Assembly: GCA_031393795.1 (NCBI GenBank)
Contig: JANMWE010000231.1
Location: 1 to 11,648 of the forward strand
Origin: CAMLHU01 sp031393795
Lineage (GTDB): Bacteria; Gemmatimonadota; Gemmatimonadetes; Gemmatimonadales; GWC2-71-9
DNA: 11,648 nt
Reading direction: 5' to 3'
Part shown: piece after piece, positions 5,805-11,648 of the stretch
Layout: each line of letters begins with the position of its first letter
Numbering within the stretch: position 1 is the first letter of the stretch
Position numbers and translations under genes: made by a program
Notes under the pieces: model-generated
Seen by the model: only the letters and a program-made list of their open reading frames with translations
The model's database searches: none
Told to the model about the DNA's origin: nothing

Positions 5805-7211
5805 TCAGACACCCAGGAGGTAGTTCAACGCCTGCCCGGCGGAGTATCCCTCCGCGCCACCGGCCACGGCCAGAATGGAGGAGAGCTCATCGCCGCTGGT
5901 GATGAGTTCCGGTTCGATCACTCCTTCTCGTACCTGCCCGAGCCCGACGTCCGACATCAGTCCATTGCAGAGGCAGCGCCGGCCGACAGTGTCGGCGAGC
6001 TCCCCCCCTTTGCCGAGATAGGAGTCGATCGGCTCGGCCGGGCAGCGATACGTGAGCCGTCCCTCCGGCGTCTGCACCGCGACACGGAGATATCCAAGGT
6101 CACAGACCCGCTTCCGCTCGATGGGCGGTACGCCGACGGTGGGGAGTTCCACCACCTTGAACGGATAGCCGGTGGGCGAGGCACGCGGATCGGTGAGAAC
6201 GGAGGCGGTGCCGGTGGAGACGGCGGCAAAGACCCGCCGCTTGATCTCGGCGGCCAGTCCGGACTCGTCGGCAAACGCGAAGATGGTCCCGACCTGGATC
6301 CCCGCGGCCCCTTCGGCGAGCGCGAGCTCCAGCCCTGCAGGAGAACCGACCCCACCCGCCAGCCAGAAGGGGAGGCCCAATTCGCGCATCTTGGCGAGAT
6401 CGACGACGTCACGGTCGCCGTAGATCGGCTCCCCGCGCTCGTTGAGCCGCGGTTCGCCGCGGGGTGGCGCGTTGTGTCCGCCGGCGGTGGGCCCTTCCAC
6501 CACGAAGCCATCCACCCGGCCGTTGGCCTTCTTGGCGAGGGTCGCCGCGAGCGTGGCGGCGGAGATGACGGGGAGGAAAAGCGGCCGGGTCAGCGCGTGG
6601 AGCGGAGAGGGCCAGTGATCGGCCGGGTCGAAGGTGAGGTGCGTGGGCGCGCCACCCAGGACCTCGAACTTGATCGAGGTGGCCTTGTGCTCGGCCAAGG
6701 CATCGAGGACCCCGGGGATCTCGCGTGGAATGCCGGCCCCCATGATCACGTAGTCGACCCCCGCGAGCATCGCGCCGTAGAGCGAGGGGAGCGTCGGCAT
6801 TTGCACCTTGGTCAGCAGATTGATGCCGACCACGCCGTCGTGGCCCTCCTTCGCGAGGAACACCTCGACGAAATTGGCCAGGATCGTCACCCGGTCACGC
6901 GCGGGACTGACCACCTTCTTGTACATAGGGAGGAGCCGATAGGGCGTCCCGGGGGCGCGGCCTTCGGGGAGAAAGTACCGGTGCAATACTTCCTCGCCGA
7001 CGCCGGCGATGGGGAAGCGCGCGATGGCGCGGCGCATGTGCCCTGCCGGATCACCGTCCTGCAGACGACGGATGAGCACGGTGTCGATCCCCGTCCCCGA
7101 GACGACGCCGAGCTGGCCGGCGCGCGAGACGGCACTGGCGAGACGCCAGTTGGAGACAGCGACTCCCATCCCACCCTGGATGATCCGAGGGTGCGGCCGT
7201 ACTGCGTCCAT
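5805..7211 (-). CDS. Nitronate monooxygenase-like FMN protein (long form)
   Basis: This 468-residue TIM-barrel flavoprotein belongs to the nitronate monooxygenase / 2-nitropropane dioxygenase family. Its N-terminus IIQGGMGVAVSNWRLASAVS (10-29) is the family opening. GPTAGGHN places the conserved catalytic-type histidine at His246, AGGVGS (285-290) is the FMN phosphate loop, and QVGTIFAF (306-313) follows it. It is longer than ordinary nitronate monooxygenases (about 320-360 residues). The extra C-terminal 100 or so residues hold four cysteines (Cys370, Cys390, Cys413, Cys415), including RRCLCNGL. Long relatives include PfaD-type enoyl reductases, so the reaction is uncertain. The start at 7211 is set by AGGAAGGG 5 nt upstream; the frame itself is open to 7313. 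It is followed after 31 bp by the SDR gene. Confidence 0.88.
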   Translation of the reverse strand: MDAVRPHPRIIQGGMGVAVSNWRLASAVSRAGQLGVVSGTGIDTVLIRRLQDGDPAGHMRRAIARFPIAGVGEEVLHRYFLPEGRAPGTPYRLLPMYKKVVSPARDRVTILANFVEVFLAKEGHDGVVGINLLTKVQMPTLPSLYGAMLAGVDYVIMGAGIPREIPGVLDALAEHKATSIKFEVLGGAPTHLTFDPADHWPSPLHALTRPLFLPVISAATLAATLAKKANGRVDGFVVEGPTAGGHNAPPRGEPRLNERGEPIYGDRDVVDLAKMRELGLPFWLAGGVGSPAGLELALAEGAAGIQVGTIFAFADESGLAAEIKRRVFAAVSTGTASVLTDPRASPTGYPFKVVELPTVGVPPIERKRVCDLGYLRVAVQTPEGRLTYRCPAEPIDSYLGKGGELADTVGRRCLCNGLMSDVGLGQVREGVIEPELITSGDELSSILAVAGGAEGYSAGQALNYLLGV

Positions 7212-7216
7212 CTGTA

Positions 7217-7224
7217 CCCTTCCT
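7217..7224 (-). promoter_or_regulatory. Strong Shine-Dalgarno site for the nitronate monooxygenase gene
   Basis: AGGAAGGG on the minus strand, 5 nt before the ATG at 7211. It is the best Shine-Dalgarno site in the window and fixes the start against the upstream alternative at 7313. Confidence 0.7.
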
Positions 7225-7231
7225 GCGTGGG

Positions 7232-7253
7232 TGTGACCTGTGTGACGTACGTC
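7232..7253. promoter_or_regulatory. Candidate operator: direct repeat TGTGAC plus palindrome GACGTACGTC
   Basis: Two TGTGAC copies start at 7232 and 7241, 9 bp apart. The second overlaps a perfect 10-bp palindrome GACGTACGTC at 7244-7253. The block lies in the leader of the nitronate monooxygenase gene, just downstream of a candidate -10 at 7264-7269 and upstream of its Shine-Dalgarno site, a position suited to repression. The binding protein is unknown. Confidence 0.35.
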
Positions 7254-7263
7254 TGAAGCGTGA

Positions 7264-7269
7264 AGTATC
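7264..7269 (-). promoter_or_regulatory. -10-like element for the nitronate monooxygenase gene
   Basis: GATACT on the minus strand, within ATACTTCACGC, an 11-mer identical to that at the left-edge gene promoter. It would give a leader of about 46 nt containing the palindrome and the Shine-Dalgarno site. No clear -35 is seen. Confidence 0.3.
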
Positions 7270-7316
7270 GGTGGGTGTACCGTGGCGGGGAATGACCGTG
7301 AACAAGTTGTCACGCG

Positions 7317-7335
7317 GTCTTTAGAGAGTCTTTAG
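7317..7335. repeat. 8-bp direct repeat GTCTTTAG, 3-bp spacer
   Basis: GTCTTTAG at 7317-7324 and 7328-7335. The second copy contains the stop codon of the small minus-strand gene. It may be chance or a small duplication. Confidence 0.4.
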
Positions 7336-7565
7336 CCAGCGGCCCTCCCGCCGGCCCGCTGTTCATAGAAACGGAGGCGGGAGGCGAGACGCCGCACCTC
7401 CATCGCCCGCTCGAGGGGGAGCCACCCCGCCACCTCCCCGGCCTCGGCCCACAGCTGCTCCTCCCCTTCCGGGCAGGCAGGGGCCTCCTCAGGGGCGACC
7501 CGAAGGAGCAACTCCGCCAACTCGTGGCGGTAGTGGGTCAGGAGGAAGTCGAGGCTCGGGCTCAT
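7332..7565 (-). CDS. Small hypothetical helical protein
   Basis: A 77-residue open frame begins MSPSLDFLLTHYRHELAELLLRVAPEEAP and ends in an Arg/Gly/Ala-rich tail. The sequence looks like two or three amphipathic helices (about 3-24, 34-46 and 50-70) with charged and leucine-rich faces. It has no signal peptide or membrane segment, and a single cysteine (Cys31). I do not recognise the family. No Shine-Dalgarno site precedes the ATG. An inverted repeat GGTGAC / GTCACC lies 11-41 nt upstream. It shares the strand of the nitronate monooxygenase gene 120 bp downstream but is separated by a candidate promoter. The protein-like composition supports a real gene; the lack of a translation signal keeps the call moderate. 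Confidence 0.55.
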   Translation of the reverse strand: MSPSLDFLLTHYRHELAELLLRVAPEEAPACPEGEEQLWAEAGEVAGWLPLERAMEVRRLASRLRFYEQRAGGRAAG

Positions 7566-7575
7566 CGCTACGTAA

Positions 7576-7606
7576 GGTGACGCCTGAAGAGCAAATTCGT
7601 GTCACC
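7576..7606. promoter_or_regulatory. Inverted repeat upstream of the small hypothetical gene
   Basis: GGTGAC (7576-7581) and GTCACC (7601-7606), a perfect 6-bp inverted repeat with a 19-bp spacer. It could be a regulator site or chance; no promoter is clear beside it. Confidence 0.25.
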
Positions 7607-7713
7607 ATTCCGTCTCAGACCGGTACATCCCAACGCAGGCCTACGGACGGGTCGGTGGTCGCAGGCGGGTAGGCGGAGGGGTGTGAGGTGGGGAGGACGC
7701 ACGAAACAGCATC

Positions 7714-7821
7714 GGAGTCATCCTGAGCAGAGCGAAGGATCTACTCGACTTGGCCCGGTCGCCGTGAGTTCGGCGACGAAGCGCAGCGGGCAAGATCCTT
7801 CGCTTCGCTCAGGATGACTCC
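7714..7821. repeat. 108-bp long inverted repeat, MITE-like
   Basis: The 29-bp arms at 7714-7742 and 7793-7821 are inverted copies matching at 27 of 29 positions. The left arm begins GGAGTCATCCTGAGC. The 50-bp centre contains a second palindrome, GTCGCCG / TGAGTT / CGGCGAC (7758-7777), flanked by CTTGGCCCG (7749-7757) and CGGGCAAG (7787-7794), so it can fold as one long branched hairpin. It has no coding capacity. A decayed relative lies at 8916-8966. Confidence 0.8.
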
Positions 7822-7849
7822 CTGCGTTGTGACCCTTCGTTTCCCTTCG

Positions 7850-7889
7850 CCTACCCGCCTACCCGCCTACCCGCCTACCCGCCTACCCG
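7850..7889. repeat. Five perfect tandem copies of CCTACCCG
   Basis: An 8-bp minisatellite ending 2 bp before the stop codon of the cytochrome gene. The inverse complement CGGGTAGG occurs once at 7666-7673, extended to GGCGGGTAGGCGG, so the two could pair around the long inverted repeat. Confidence 0.9.
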
Positions 7890-7891
7890 CC

Positions 7892-8797
7892 TCAGCGTCC
7901 TCCATACGCCTTTGCCGGCACGGTCCGCAGGTACATCCAGATCGCGGCCACCTCGTCGTCGCTATAGCGGGCGAACTGCTGGTACGGCATGTCGGGCTTG
8001 AGATGGGTACCGTCGGGCCGGATCCCTTCGCGGATCGCCTTGGTGAACTCGGCCTGAGTCCACTTGCCGATGCCGGTCACGGTATCGGTGGTGATGTTCA
8101 TCGGGTGCGCCATCTCCGGCGGGGCGCCGGGGATCTGGCCGCCGCTCAGATGCTCGCCGTGGCAACCGACGCAGGTACCGGCGAGGTAACGCCCGTACTC
8201 GACCGTCACGCCTGCGACCGGCGTGGTGGGACGCGCCGCCTGATGATCGATGAGCTCGGCAGGTAGGAGGGGGAGCTTCCCGGTGAGGAAGAGGGCCCGC
8301 CCCACGGGGCCGACCGACTGTGCCGGTTGCTCATGATCGACCGGCGGGCGGGACCTGATCCAGGCGATGAGCGCCCCCAGGTCCTGATCGCTGATGTGGT
8401 AGAACTCCTGGGCCGGCATGAAGAGGAGCGCCCGGCCGTCGGGTGCCACCCCCTGGCGGATCGAACGCTCCCAGTCCGCGGGGGTCGCGTACTTGGCGGC
8501 CACCCCCCCTTTCCCGCTGGTCAGGTTGGCGGCGTACAGCCGCGCCACCGGTGGGACGTCGATGAAGGTCTGGCCCCCGAGGCTCGCGGTGTGACAGATC
8601 GCGCACCCGCGGGTCTCGGCCACGTGCCGCCCCCAGGCCAGTGAGGCGGAGTCGGTCGGGACGGGGACATCGCGTCCAGCGACTTCGTAATGCCTGGAGA
8701 TCCGGCGTTGACTGAGGGCGTAGATGATCCCGAGGCAGACGACCAGCAGACCGAGGATGGAACCAGCGACGATACCGACCCAGCGAAGCAGACGCAT
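7892..8797 (-). CDS. Membrane-anchored dihaem cytochrome c
   Basis: This 301-residue protein has one N-terminal uncleaved-looking membrane helix (about 5-27) and two cytochrome c domains. Haem motifs are CAICH (Cys65, Cys68, His69) and CVGCH (Cys209, Cys212, His213). Candidate axial methionines are Met127 in FMPAQEF and Met270 in DMPYQQF, in matching positions of the two domains. The domains look like an internal duplication, as in cytochrome subunits of periplasmic alcohol or sugar dehydrogenases. It probably carries electrons on the periplasmic face of the inner membrane; no catalytic dehydrogenase or oxidase partner is in the window. An ATG four codons upstream (8809) is possible, but GGGAG 5 nt before the ATG at 8797 favours the shorter start. 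It stands alone, with 181 bp upstream. Confidence 0.92.
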   Translation of the reverse strand: MRLLRWVGIVAGSILGLLVVCLGIIYALSQRRISRHYEVAGRDVPVPTDSASLAWGRHVAETRGCAICHTASLGGQTFIDVPPVARLYAANLTSGKGGVAAKYATPADWERSIRQGVAPDGRALLFMPAQEFYHISDQDLGALIAWIRSRPPVDHEQPAQSVGPVGRALFLTGKLPLLPAELIDHQAARPTTPVAGVTVEYGRYLAGTCVGCHGEHLSGGQIPGAPPEMAHPMNITTDTVTGIGKWTQAEFTKAIREGIRPDGTHLKPDMPYQQFARYSDDEVAAIWMYLRTVPAKAYGGR

Positions 8798-8802
8798 AGA
8801 CG

Positions 8803-8807
8803 CTCCC
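8803..8807 (-). promoter_or_regulatory. Shine-Dalgarno site that decides the cytochrome start
   Basis: GGGAG on the minus strand, 5 nt before the ATG at 8797. It lies downstream of the alternative ATG at 8809, which has no such site. Confidence 0.55.
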
Positions 8808-8915
8808 ATCAGGAGTTCGAAGAGAAGACGAATAAAGGTATGGCCTGTCTGAAGGAACGGATAGAATGAACTAAGTCGCTGCAGGACAACGTGATACGAG
8901 ACTGCATGAAAGATC

Positions 8916-8966
8916 AGATCCCTCGCTCTTCCTTCGCTTCGCTCAGGACGAGGCTCGGGATGACAG
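8916..8966. repeat. Decayed partial copy of the 108-bp inverted repeat family
   Basis: 19 bp at 8930-8948 (TCCTTCGCTTCGCTCAGGA) are identical to 7796-7814 in the right arm of the long inverted repeat. The degenerate pieces AGATCCCTCGCTC (8916-8928) and CTCGGGATGACAG (8954-8966) lie beside it. The block sits between the GNAT gene end and the cytochrome start. Confidence 0.7.
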
Positions 8967-8978
8967 TCTTAGTGCAAG

Positions 8979-9494
8979 CTATTCCGTTACGTCGCGAAAC
9001 TCCTCCACCTCCTTGAATCGCTTGAAGCCCCGGGCCTCGTAATTGACGATTGCCATCGGGGAATCGAACGTGCAGGTGTGGAGCCAGACCCGCTGGCTCG
9101 GCAGGCTCCAGGCGACGTCGACGATCTGGGTGAGGGCGGCCCCGCCCATCCCGCGCCCGACGAACTCGGGCATCACGCCGAAGTAGACGATCTCAGTGCT
9201 CCCGTTCAGGTCGGTCGCGAGCTCGGCATAGCCGACGCCGGGGCGGCCCTCGAAGAGAAACTCCCAGGTGCGCACCCCCGGCGTGGCGAGCCAGCGGGCC
9301 CAGTCGTCATCACTCCACGTGAGCCGGTCGCGCCAGTGCCACTCCTTCCCGATGGACTCGTAGCACCGGCGATTGAATCCCGGTTCCGGCGGAAAGACGA
9401 GGCGGACGGAGAAGCCCGGGACCGTCCTTGCGGGGCGGAGCTGGTCGAGCGTGGTGAGCTCGAGATGGGTGACGGTGACCTGGGTGCGCGGCAT
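8979..9494 (-). CDS. GNAT-family N-acetyltransferase
   Basis: This 171-residue protein has the GNAT core. YFGVMPEFVGRGMGGAAL (104-121) is motif A with the acetyl-CoA pyrophosphate loop GRGMGG (113-118). It is followed by a helix, a strand VWLHTCTFD (137-144 region) and MAIVNYEARGFKRF (147-160), the motif B region with Tyr152 in the usual general-acid position. The acceptor is unknown; it could be a small amine or a protein. It follows the DinB-like gene after 22 bp on the same strand and is probably the last gene of that operon. No Shine-Dalgarno site is visible before the ATG, and the only purine-rich run lies across the DinB stop. Confidence 0.9.
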   Translation of the reverse strand: MPRTQVTVTHLELTTLDQLRPARTVPGFSVRLVFPPEPGFNRRCYESIGKEWHWRDRLTWSDDDWARWLATPGVRTWEFLFEGRPGVGYAELATDLNGSTEIVYFGVMPEFVGRGMGGAALTQIVDVAWSLPSQRVWLHTCTFDSPMAIVNYEARGFKRFKEVEEFRDVTE

Positions 9495-9516
9495 CGATGG
9501 ACGTGTGTTGAGAGTC

Positions 9517-10056
9517 TCAGCTTCCCTTGATGATCCGGTCGATCTGGCGGCGGTGCACCAGGTCGTGGCCGGCCATCAGCGGGAGCATCAGGCCGAGCGA
9601 CTCGCGGCCACGCTCAACGTGCTGCCCCGCGCGTTCCAGCTCCCGGGGCTCGAGCAGACGGATCAGGCGGAGATTGCGACGCCGCATCACGATCAGTTCC
9701 TCGAGCACTTCATCGAACGGAGCCTCCTGGTAGCGGAGTCGGGCGGCCCAGCGATCCTGGTCGTACCCCTGCAACACCGGCTCTCCGTCTTCCGCACAGA
9801 CGAGCCGAGTGCGCCAGAGGAACGCCGTCTCGGCGTCGGTGAGGTGCTGCACGACATCGTGCACCGACCACTTGCCGGGAGCCTCGGGGCGGCGACGCGC
9901 AGCGTCCTCGAGGCTCAGGGTGCGGGCCTCCAGCCAGCCGGCGAGTTCGTTCAAGAGCTCGATCGGGTCGCGCTGGCCCACGAGGCCGATTACGGCGCGG
10001 ACGTAGGCACTGGCCGCCGCCGGCGCTCGGCCGGCGGGATTCGAGAGATCGCTCAT
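9517..10056 (-). CDS. DinB-like / YfiT-type putative metal-dependent protein
   Basis: This 179-residue, mostly helical protein has the DinB superfamily layout. GKWSVHDVVQHLTDAE (61-76) gives metal ligand His71, and GHDLVHRRQIDRI (163-175) gives His164 and His168 in the HxxxH pattern. The three histidines match the superfamily triad that binds a divalent metal. Members include thiol-dependent transferases and hydrolases of bacillithiol or mycothiol systems, but most are uncharacterised, so no reaction is assigned. Its ATG overlaps the stop of the M20 gene by 4 bp (ATGA), so translation is coupled. Despite the DinB name, it is not DNA polymerase IV. Confidence 0.88.
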   Translation of the reverse strand: MSDLSNPAGRAPAAASAYVRAVIGLVGQRDPIELLNELAGWLEARTLSLEDAARRRPEAPGKWSVHDVVQHLTDAETAFLWRTRLVCAEDGEPVLQGYDQDRWAARLRYQEAPFDEVLEELIVMRRRNLRLIRLLEPRELERAGQHVERGRESLGLMLPLMAGHDLVHRRQIDRIIKGS

Positions 10057-11354
10057 CGCGTCGACGCGCCGAGCCGAGCGAGCACGACCGCGGTCATCGC
10101 GCGGACACCCACGGGGATGGCCCGGTCATCGGCACGGAAGGTGGGAGTGTGCACCCCGCCCGATCCTTCGGCCGAGTCGCGCGTGCCGAGGCGAAAGTAG
10201 AAGGAGGGGTAGCGCTGAGCGAAGAAGGCGAAATCCTCCGAGCCGGTCCGCTGCCCGCCGAGGGTGACGTGGTCCTTTCCTGCCACTCGCACCAGGGCGG
10301 GGACCATCTGGCGGCTGAGCGTGGTGTCATTCACGAGCACCGGGTAGCTCTCATCGAACATCAGCTCGGCGCGGCCGCCGGCCGAGAGGGCGACGCCGTC
10401 CAGGATCTCCTGCATCCGCCGCTTCACGGTATCGAGCGCGGCGGGCGAGAAGGTGCGGATGGTGCCGTGGAGCTCGACCTTCTCGGGGATGATGTTGCGT
10501 CGTTCTCCGCCGCGGATGATCCCGACCGTCACCACGCTGGGCGTGAAGGGTGAAAGGTTCCGGCTCCGGATGGTCTGCAGGGCTAGCACCGCCTGAGCCG
10601 CCATCACTACCGGGTCCACTGACTGTTCCGGGGCCGCGCCGTGGGCGGTGCGGCCGATCAGGTTGGCGCGGAAGGACTGCGCCGCGGCCATCGCGGGGCC
10701 GGGGGTGTAGGAGAGGTCGCCGACCAGCAGCGACGGGTCCGAGTGGAGGGCGAACATCGCGACCGGCTCCAGCCCGGGCGGGAAGAGCCCCTCCTTCAGC
10801 ATCAGCGCAGCGCCTCCCTCCTCGCCGACCGGCGGCCCTTCCTCAGCGGGCTGGAAGACGAAGATCACGGTGCCGGGGAGCCGCGTCTTCATCTCGGCGA
10901 GGGTAGCGGCGACGCCCAAGGCGACCGTGACGTGCACGTCGTGCCCGCAGACGTGGGCCACGCCGACGTTCTGGCCGTCGTAGTCGACGCGCACCGTCGA
11001 GGCGAAGGGGAGGTCGGTCTGCTCCACCACCGGGAGCGCGTCCATATCGGCCCGGATCGCGACGACGGGCCCGGGGCGACCGCCGCGGAGGATCCCCACG
11101 ACCCCGGTGCGCGCGATGCCGGTGTGGACCTCGAGCCCGAGGGCGGTGAGGCGGGCGGCCACCAGCGCGGCAGTGCGGGTCTCGTGGTTGCCGAGCTCGG
11201 GATGCGAATGGATGTCGTGGCGGACGGAGACCAGCTCGGGGAGGATCCGGTCGAGGCTGGCGCGGTTGCGGGGGTCGTCCGATTGGGCGAAGAGGCGCAG
11301 GGGCGCAGCGGCGCAGGACAGGACGGCGAACACGACGCTGGAGCGGAGATCCAC
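10053..11354 (-). CDS. Exported M20D-family amidohydrolase / peptidase
   Basis: This 433-residue protein has a signal peptide (basic residue, then a hydrophobic run ending near LFAQ, about 1-24). The M20D amidohydrolase core follows. RADMDALP (101-108) is the family signature and HVCGHDVHV (134-142) gives metal ligands Cys136 and His138. QPAEEG gives Glu171 as likely general base and Glu172 as ligand; later ligands are His204 (ALHSDP) and His402 (VHTPTF). GSEDF (371-375) is also conserved. The Cys136 ligand is typical of the hippurate hydrolase / IAA-amino acid hydrolase branch, which cleaves N-acyl amino acids. The protein is probably periplasmic. It starts at GTG 11354, with AAGG about 8 nt upstream. 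It leads a coupled operon with the DinB-like and GNAT genes. Confidence 0.93.
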   Translation of the reverse strand: MDLRSSVVFAVLSCAAAPLRLFAQSDDPRNRASLDRILPELVSVRHDIHSHPELGNHETRTAALVAARLTALGLEVHTGIARTGVVGILRGGRPGPVVAIRADMDALPVVEQTDLPFASTVRVDYDGQNVGVAHVCGHDVHVTVALGVAATLAEMKTRLPGTVIFVFQPAEEGPPVGEEGGAALMLKEGLFPPGLEPVAMFALHSDPSLLVGDLSYTPGPAMAAAQSFRANLIGRTAHGAAPEQSVDPVVMAAQAVLALQTIRSRNLSPFTPSVVTVGIIRGGERRNIIPEKVELHGTIRTFSPAALDTVKRRMQEILDGVALSAGGRAELMFDESYPVLVNDTTLSRQMVPALVRVAGKDHVTLGGQRTGSEDFAFFAQRYPSFYFRLGTRDSAEGSGGVHTPTFRADDRAIPVGVRAMTAVVLARLGASTR

Positions 11355-11381
11355 GAAGAGGCCTTGGTCTGAAGGACAGCG

Positions 11382-11387
11382 TAGATT
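11382..11387 (+). promoter_or_regulatory. -10-like element for the right-edge lipoprotein gene
   Basis: TAGATT, 6 nt before the GTG at 11394, so transcription would begin at or near the start codon (leaderless). It overlaps a minus-strand -10 candidate at 11384-11389. Confidence 0.35.
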
Positions 11388-11389
11388 AC
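11384..11389 (-). promoter_or_regulatory. -10-like element for the M20-DinB-GNAT operon
   Basis: TAATCT on the minus strand, giving a leader of about 20 nt before the M20 GTG at 11354. It shares four bases with the plus-strand -10 candidate, so the two promoters could exclude each other. Confidence 0.3.
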
Positions 11390-11393
11390 GAGT

Positions 11394-11648
11394 GTGGCGA
11401 CGATACGCAAGTTCTCGATGGCCGTGCTGGTCCTGACCGCGTGCGGGGGCAGGAGCGGCAATCAGGCCGACTCCACCGCCGTGGGCGTCGCCTCCCGCAC
11501 CATCGCCGATGAACCGAGCGCCGTGATCGACTCGGCGCGGGGGGCGGTGCTCGGTGTACGCCTCGGGATGCCGGCCGACAGCGTGACGAAGATCCTTGGC
11601 GCGCCACTCCGGGAAGGAGTGGACGCGAGCGACACCCTCCCCACCACG
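11394..11648 (+). CDS. Lipoprotein with BamE/SmpA-like motif, N-terminal 85 residues (runs off right edge)
   Basis: An open plus-strand frame starts at GTG 11394 and continues past the window end. The first 16 residues form a short lipoprotein signal (basic residues, then MAVLVL) ending in the lipobox LTAC, with Cys17 as the lipidated residue. A Ser/Ala/Asp-rich linker follows. Then LGVRLGMPADSVTKILGAPL (54-73) resembles the repeated motif of BamE/SmpA/OmlA-type domains (G-x-x-x-x-V-x-x-x-x-G-x-P). The protein is probably anchored to a membrane facing the periplasm; the function is not known. Only a weak upstream purine run (GAAGGA, 17 nt away) is present, while a -10-like TAGATT lies 6 nt before the start, so it may be leaderless. 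It is divergent from the M20 gene, 39 bp apart. Confidence 0.75.
   Translation, partial: MATIRKFSMAVLVLTACGGRSGNQADSTAVGVASRTIADEPSAVIDSARGAVLGVRLGMPADSVTKILGAPLREGVDASDTLPTT

Larger units (their letters stand above)
7566..7891. other. Gene-free stretch filled with repeats
   Basis: A 326-bp stretch between the small hypothetical gene and the cytochrome gene. Left to right it holds an inverted repeat (7576-7606), a CGGGTAGG 8-mer (7666-7673), a 108-bp long inverted repeat (7714-7821) and five tandem copies of CCTACCCG (7850-7889). Open frames read through it on the plus strand, but they consist of repeat translation and are not credible genes. Confidence 0.7.

Noticed and set aside
7232..7246. 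CRP/FNR-type binding site based on TGTGA
   Set aside because: The two TGTGAC copies are direct, not inverted, and no TCACA half-site lies at the spacing a CRP-family dimer needs.
5721..7256. Long plus-strand open frame (511 codons) opposite the nitronate monooxygenase gene
   Set aside because: Its sequence is rich in Asp, Gly, Arg and His without domain motifs, typical of a reverse shadow. The minus-strand gene carries the FMN motifs and a strong Shine-Dalgarno site.
7599..8266. Two plus-strand frames through the intergenic repeats (72 and 150 codons)
   Set aside because: They translate the inverted repeat and the CCTACCCG array (SHPEQSEGS, YPPTRLP); these are common false calls over such repeats.
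10641..11372. Plus-strand 243-codon frame opposite the M20 gene
   Set aside because: It is antisense to a gene with a signal peptide and complete metal ligands, and has no domain of its own.

Overview
The window is high-GC, densely packed bacterial chromosome. Its mix of genes resembles Gemmatimonadota: a Spns-like MFS transporter, a large nitronate-monooxygenase-type flavoprotein, a membrane-anchored dihaem cytochrome c, an exported M20 amidohydrolase, and coupled small enzymes with weak or absent Shine-Dalgarno sites. That assignment is an impression from gene style, not a proof. I see no rRNA, tRNA, CRISPR array or phage genes.

Layout. 1-120 is the start of a gene reading left off the window, divergent from a plus-strand pair: a LOG-family nucleotide phosphoribohydrolase (199-945) and an overlapping MFS transporter (935-2461). 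From 2462 to 3288 lies a repeat island. It holds a REP-associated tyrosine transposase (RAYT, minus strand, 2557-3021) with small hairpins on both sides, each with a 3-nt loop, and a 15-bp tandem array. Next comes a minus-strand block, in transcription order: nitronate monooxygenase-like protein (7211-5805), SDR oxidoreductase (5773-5069), a 68-residue Bfd-like [2Fe-2S] protein (5072-4866) and a GAF-domain membrane histidine kinase (4866-3289). The last three overlap end to end (ATGA and TAGTG junctions) and look like one translationally coupled unit. Upstream are a small hypothetical gene (7565-7332) and a 326-bp gene-free stretch with a 108-bp long inverted repeat and an 8-bp tandem array. 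Then come a dihaem cytochrome c (8797-7892) and a coupled minus-strand operon of M20 amidohydrolase, DinB-like protein and GNAT acetyltransferase (11354-8979). A lipoprotein gene with a BamE/SmpA-like motif starts divergently at 11394 and runs off the right edge.

How the genes may work together. The most unusual association is SDR + Bfd-like ferredoxin + sensor kinase, downstream of an FMN enzyme. It suggests, by inference only, a redox or iron-linked sensing module. The other pairings look like ordinary housekeeping or accessory metabolism. Several start codons sit 6-8 nt behind a good -10-like hexamer, which suggests leaderless transcripts are common here. The dispersed repeats (RAYT/REP hairpins, the long inverted repeat with a decayed relative at 8916-8966, the 8-bp minisatellite) all lie between genes or at gene ends.
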